Source: Varroa destructor
Lineage: Eukaryota > Arthropoda > Arachnida > Mesostigmata > Varroidae
Reading direction: 5' to 3'
Length of the DNA stretch: 64,000 nt
Assembly (NCBI RefSeq): GCF_002443255.2
Contig: NW_019211454.1
Span: 36,801,877-36,865,876 of the forward strand
Of this stretch, positions 59,495-64,000 are shown one piece after another. Within the stretch, counting starts at the first letter, position 1, and the number at the start of each line of letters is the position of its first letter. Below the pieces are notes generated by a model. It was not told the origin of the DNA. It ran no database searches and saw nothing but the letters and a program-made list of their open reading frames with translations. The position numbers were made by a program, and so were the translations under genes.

Positions 59495-60951
59495 TTATAG
59501 CGCGCTATGTGCACAGTACTTACGTACGAAATGTTTATCATTTGTACTGTTAGTTAATACACTGTCTTTGAAACGAAATTTTGTCAAGCACTTAGATCTG
59601 CAAAAACAATGTGTGTACTATATTTCTATTATTATTTATATTAGTACGATAGCATAAAGTGATCTAATCGTCGTAGGAAATATGATTTAAGAATGTTGAA
59701 AGCTTTTCATTAGTCTGTAGTAGAAAACTATACAAATGTATAGCCTAGCTAGATACCGGTGAATTTTTAGAACTCCATAAAAAAAGGGAACAACCAGGCG
59801 ATGATAACATTGATCTTTCGGTGGTAGGTTGTTTGACAAAGGGTGTTTTTCTTTCTTGGAAGAGCTCCTGATCAAGCCTTCTATTTTACCTACTACAAAC
59901 TGCCCAGAGGCAGTTGCAGGGCAATGTCGCTTCTAGGTCTACAGTGGCCAAAGCGTCTCTTATTTGTGTAGACTTTCTAAGCCTCAAAGGCATTTAAAAT
60001 ATAGGTCCGCAAAAAATGTTTAGATATAGTATTTACCATTTTTCCTTGTTTTCAGTAATTTTCCCCTTTTCCGAGGAACCGACTGACCACTACGCTGTCT
60101 ATATGCCCGTATTCTGTGAATTCAGTACATATTTCTTGGTGCCTCTGCAGTCCACGGCGATGTATCTTTACGGAACATTGCTGTCGTCTGTGACCATATA
60201 TCACCCTGAGCTGTCGCCAAGATAATCACGGAACGTAGCAAAGTGGCTGATGGTGATGGCGGCTGGCCACTTCGTGTGAGCTTCCTGGTCCGAGCAGGAA
60301 CTAACACGACCTGCGCACGCTGTTATATTGTTGCCAAATCCGCGGGTGTCCGGAGCGGTTGACGATAACAACAATACAATGACTACCGCGATAATAATAG
60401 CCGGCGAGCAGATAGCGACAGGAGCTGGAACTACTAATTAGATATCGGCAGGACAATGTTATAGTAAAAAAAATCGATCGAAAGAAAACGAGACCAAAAA
60501 AAGGGCAGAGTCGACAAAGAGGTGAGCAACTTTTCGGTGACAGCCACCATTCTATTGTGCTTTTGACGGTTCTTCCACGGCAACGGCGCATTTTTTTCAA
60601 ATGTGTATTCAAGAGTCTGTGTATGTGTGCCAAGCCGGGCGACAACATAGACAATGAGGATCGAAGATGTACAAACAAAAATAACGGGCGGCTTCCTCGC
60701 CAATTTGACAACCCTTGACAAATTATATCTGCTACCCCTAATCTTCCCCTCTGCACTGCCCCCCAACACCGCACCACCAGAAGGATATGAGCTAACTCAA
60801 GTGAACATAATGAGGCAACGGAATATATGCATTTGTTTTGCTCGTCACTTCCAAGAATATAGGGAGGAAACCAGAAAAATGCTGACTCTCACTACTAATG
60901 CACACGTCGAGCATCATGGGTCTGCCATCACGCCCATTGTCGATGCGACAG

Positions 60952-61218
60952 GCCGACAGATCCTCTGCGGTCTGTCATTCGGTTTGGCGCCTCTACCCGG
61001 GAAAATTCGTGTCGCTTAAGTACCGCATGCGTCCTCTCGATATGGACACAGAGAACAATTCGACATCCGTATTCAGCTTCGTACAGCCCAACGAAAGGAG
61101 CGAAATGGTACGCTCGTCGAATGAAGCAGTGACAGGTCGTCTTTACGGAGTGCGCGAGAAGTATAGCTGCTGCCGTCGATCGCGCACCGCAATGATTTCC
61201 ATTAACTGCGAAGCCTAA
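60952..61218 (+). CDS. Candidate terminal exon, unidentified
   Basis: After CGATGCGACAG (AG at 60950-60951) a phase-0 frame of 88 codons ends in TAA at 61218. It favours G or C at third positions more than its flanks. It reads VWRLYPGKFVSLKYRMRPLD, TENNSTSVFSFVQPNERSEM, and ends with KYSCCRRSRTAMISINCEA. The frame is open from about 60884 with an ATG at 60898, so the start is not fixed. An AATAAA at about 61487 could be its poly-A signal. A second plus-strand frame and a minus-strand frame are also open over part of this DNA. No family recognised. Confidence 0.25.
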   Translation, partial: ADRSSAVCHSVWRLYPGKFVSLKYRMRPLDMDTENNSTSVFSFVQPNERSEMVRSSNEAVTGRLYGVREKYSCCRRSRTAMISINCEA

Positions 61219-61219
61219 T

Positions 61220-64000
61220 GCGTCACGGTAATCGCACGAAGCGACTTCAATTAATAGGTATAGAGGAGTTGCTATTACCGACGGTCACTAAGCATATAGG
61301 CAATGCCGGCAAGACATCTGTGCAGCAATGCGTTGTGATTAAGCCAATTAAAAATAATGATATAACACAATTATCAATACAACCAGCAATTTGATGGCGG
61401 TGAGTAGTGAATTTAAAAGGGAGCACATAGGTGAATGATATGCCAGAGCTAGATAAATAGTTCCTAGATGAACGTACTGTTGTAAATAAACAGGGATGGT
61501 CATTAAAATGTCTGCATTCAAAAGTAGTTTTTTACATGTTTGAAAGCGTGACTATTATAGGATAAAAAGTTTGTTGCCTGTATAATGTAATTGGCACATT
61601 TGCATTTGTGGTACTTCATTGGATTTGTAATATTGTCCTCATTACACTATGTTATTAAATGTTGGAAATTTTTGTCTGGTCCTGCCGTTATACGTTGTTC
61701 GGAACGGAAGTATCTCTCGACAGTGGTGTAGCAGTTGCATATCTGAAGCCGGATGCGTACACTTGTGTTGCGACCCAGCCATCTGAAGTAACGTTCGACC
61801 ACAATGCCGGACGTAGAATTAAAATATTTGGTCAATAGCTTTAGATATTGGCAGTGAAGTTTACTTGCAGGCTATGATAGAATAGATAGTCAAATATTAG
61901 GTATAATTAAACCGCGCAGTATTTAAAATTTCCCTTTAATATCTTAGGTGATTTTCTACTTTGTCTTAAATTTTCAGAGTCGTACAGCGTTCGGGTGACG
62001 AAATTGTAGTCTCTAATGAAATTATTGAATGCTATTAATCCTGTGCCTATCTACCTTGTTTCTAAGAAGAGTTCCACTTAGGAGATTCTTGCCGTCATTG
62101 TTGGCCAGGATCAGCGCGTTCAAACGCTGCCCAATGTCGTGATATCAAGCAGACGCAACAGCAGCGAAAACCGCGAAATCGAAGTATAAGTAGTTGTGTG
62201 TTGAAGTGACTGGCTGACGTTGCCGGCATTACGCGGCTAGGAACACTGCGTCGATACAGTCTCGTCTCATTCGCTTCGCGTCTCTTTTCTCATCTCAAAC
62301 CACGATTTGCTACTTCTGCACGGTTGTTCTACAGTTTAACTCAGTAAAGTAGAAATGCTAGTTGTAGTAACTGTGGTAATAGTTATGGGGTGTGATACTC
62401 ACGAAGTCATCAAGCGGCACCATCACACCGACACCTCACAGCACCCAACAGCGTCTTCATTATCATCAACAGTCTGGTCCTCGTCTTCGACGTCGTCATC
62501 GTCAAATGAATCCCTCTTCGCTTCCTCTCTTGAGGTTTCGCTCGCCTAGGCGAAATCGCTACGTTCATCAATGCGTGCCTGTATAAGGCCTCATAGACAT
62601 ACCGGCAAGCCCTGACACATACAGCTTTATTTTATTATTACTATTATTATTCTATTAACCGGCAACATCACCCCCTTCATCACCATCCAAGTAGTTCCAC
62701 TGATGATTAATGGTATTATTATTGTACGTACTGTAAGCATTACATCCCGCAAGCTTCATATAGGCACAATACCCTGAGCGCAGGGTGAACAGGAGGGAGG
62801 ATGAGATAATGCAAGCACTTCAGTTACTCACTACCTATGATAGAAAAATACAGGTCTGAATTCAAATTGATGCATGCATACGTGACGCAGATAATAGCAA
62901 CGCATATATATGAAATACATATACATACAGCCGCTGTGGTTAGCTCAAACTTACTACAGTTGTGAGTTCGTTGATGATATTTTTCTGACTAGATAATGAT
63001 GACCCATTGATGATATTCAATTAAGTTGTAAAGACCAGGAAATTTAACGATGGAGTCACGGATATTCAAACGATTTGCGTTCTATTCGAGCGAAGTTTCA
63101 ATTAGATGAAAGTCTGAGCCGGGGGCATTACTGCGTCTACGAAACACCAGTGGGCTAAGAACTTCTTCATTGTTAACATTCTGGTCGTCGGCCGCTCAAA
63201 TAGGTCTGGCCGTTAGGTTGAGTCCGCCCGGCTAGATTTTAGCTTATACACCTTACCGACGGCACGAAATGCGTTCATTATGAGCTATTTCTGTACTAAT
63301 TTTAGCTTAGGACTGCCAAAGATACATATGGTCCTTTAAATGTATAGCATCTTGAGGCGAAAACTGAAAATTGGCTGAAAACTGAAAAACATTTTTATAT
63401 ATCAATACTTACTAGAAAGCATAATAATTATAATCGTTATTACACAAATGCTAAGCGAGGAAAATTAAAAGAAAACGTTCTAATCGAACATTAAGACTAG
63501 AGAGAAACCCTCATCCAAAATTAAGGGCAAATTAAAAACAAGCAGCGTACACAGGCGTAAAAAATCAATTAGGCCGAACATATTCTTGCTTACTGTAAGG
63601 GCCTCATTCCTATAATTCCTAGAATAATCTCTAGCCTGGCTCAACATCGCCAACACGTTCAGGCATATGTTATATAGAACGCATAGAGTATTATAACCAA
63701 TTTAAAAAATATATAGAAACAATAATCACCATTGTTAATTAGCATCTGCAGTACTAGTAGATTGTGCTATGTCTTGCTCTACCCTAATTTTTAGCCAGCC
63801 ATCTTACCATCGCCTTGCATATGCATCATCTCCCATTATTTGGTGGGTAAGTGATGATGTTAAGGCAGAAGCCATGGATCTTTGCTATCTTCAGGGCTGC
63901 ATAGCTGCAAGCCTGCGCAGAGGTCCCGTTTTCCATTAATACCCAGCTTCTCTGTTCACACCTCTGTTACGATGAGCCACTGGATTTTCCGTAAAGTTGG
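61220..64000. other. AT-rich, no supported gene
   Basis: A GC-richer patch at 62.1-62.6 kb has a Ser-rich plus-strand reading and, on the minus strand, an acidic one (EEAKRDSFDDDDVEDEDQ). Both derive from GAC/GTC-type triplet repetition and lack convincing splice sites. Nothing else notable to the window end. Confidence 0.4.

Noticed and set aside
60301..60777. 158-codon minus-strand frame
   Set aside because: Overlaps other open frames, contains Ser/Arg/Phe-rich low-complexity reading, and no splice or domain support.
62355..62586. Ser-rich plus-strand and Asp/Glu-rich minus-strand readings
   Set aside because: Both come from GTC/GAC triplet-rich DNA, and no acceptor or donor supports either as an exon.
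1..64000. CRISPR arrays, bacterial operons, phage or toxin-antitoxin systems
   Set aside because: No direct-repeat/spacer pattern, no closely packed same-strand ORFs and no ribosome-binding-site spacing; the DNA is eukaryotic in character.

Overview
This is eukaryotic, almost certainly animal, nuclear DNA. It is moderately AT-rich by eye, with many (AT)n, (CT)n and homopolymer tracts. It has no operon-like gene packing, no long ORFs and no rRNA or recognisable intact tRNA. The one firm protein homology is a CUT domain, a metazoan transcription-factor fold, and even that copy is broken. Composition and the kinds of relics would suit an arthropod such as a parasitiform mite, but this is inference; no marker here fixes the species.

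No complete gene can be demonstrated. The best-supported contents are decayed copies. At 0.58-1.37 kb (minus) lies a CUT-domain (Cut/Cux-like) pseudogene with three frame changes and an in-frame stop. At 12.87-13.27 kb (minus) lies a pseudogene-like stretch with a U1/matrin-type zinc-finger signature. There is a LINE endonuclease-like scrap at 7.4 kb followed by a poly-A run, two weak LTR-retrotransposon-like scraps at 9.1 and 10.3 kb, and two tRNA-derived SINE-like remnants at 43.8 and 47.6 kb.

Beyond these, short GC-richer islands carry open frames bounded by plausible splice sites. They lie at about 15.3, 20.1, 24.1, 26.9, 36-37, 37.8-39.2, 40.4, 44.9, 46.8-47.5, 50.6-52.2, 54.5-56 and 57.8-61.2 kb. 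The most attractive are two neighbouring plus-strand exons each ending in a hydrophobic segment and stop (46.8-47.5 kb), a phase-compatible Cys-rich exon pair (50.56 and 51.83 kb), a minus-strand internal exon with good splice sites (44.88-45.05 kb), and a plus-strand set at 55.6-61.2 kb whose boundaries are all phase 0. None matches a family I can name. Open frames of 60-140 codons are expected by chance in 64 kb, so these are candidates and not gene calls.

The rest (for example 1.4-3.3, 8-9, 13.3-15.3, 18.1-20, 21.2-23.5, 24.6-26.7, 27.1-35.9, 41-43.8, 48-50.5, 52.5-54.5 and 61.2-64 kb) looks like intergenic or long-intron DNA. I found no operon, CRISPR array, phage or defence locus, and no evidence for a new multi-gene system.
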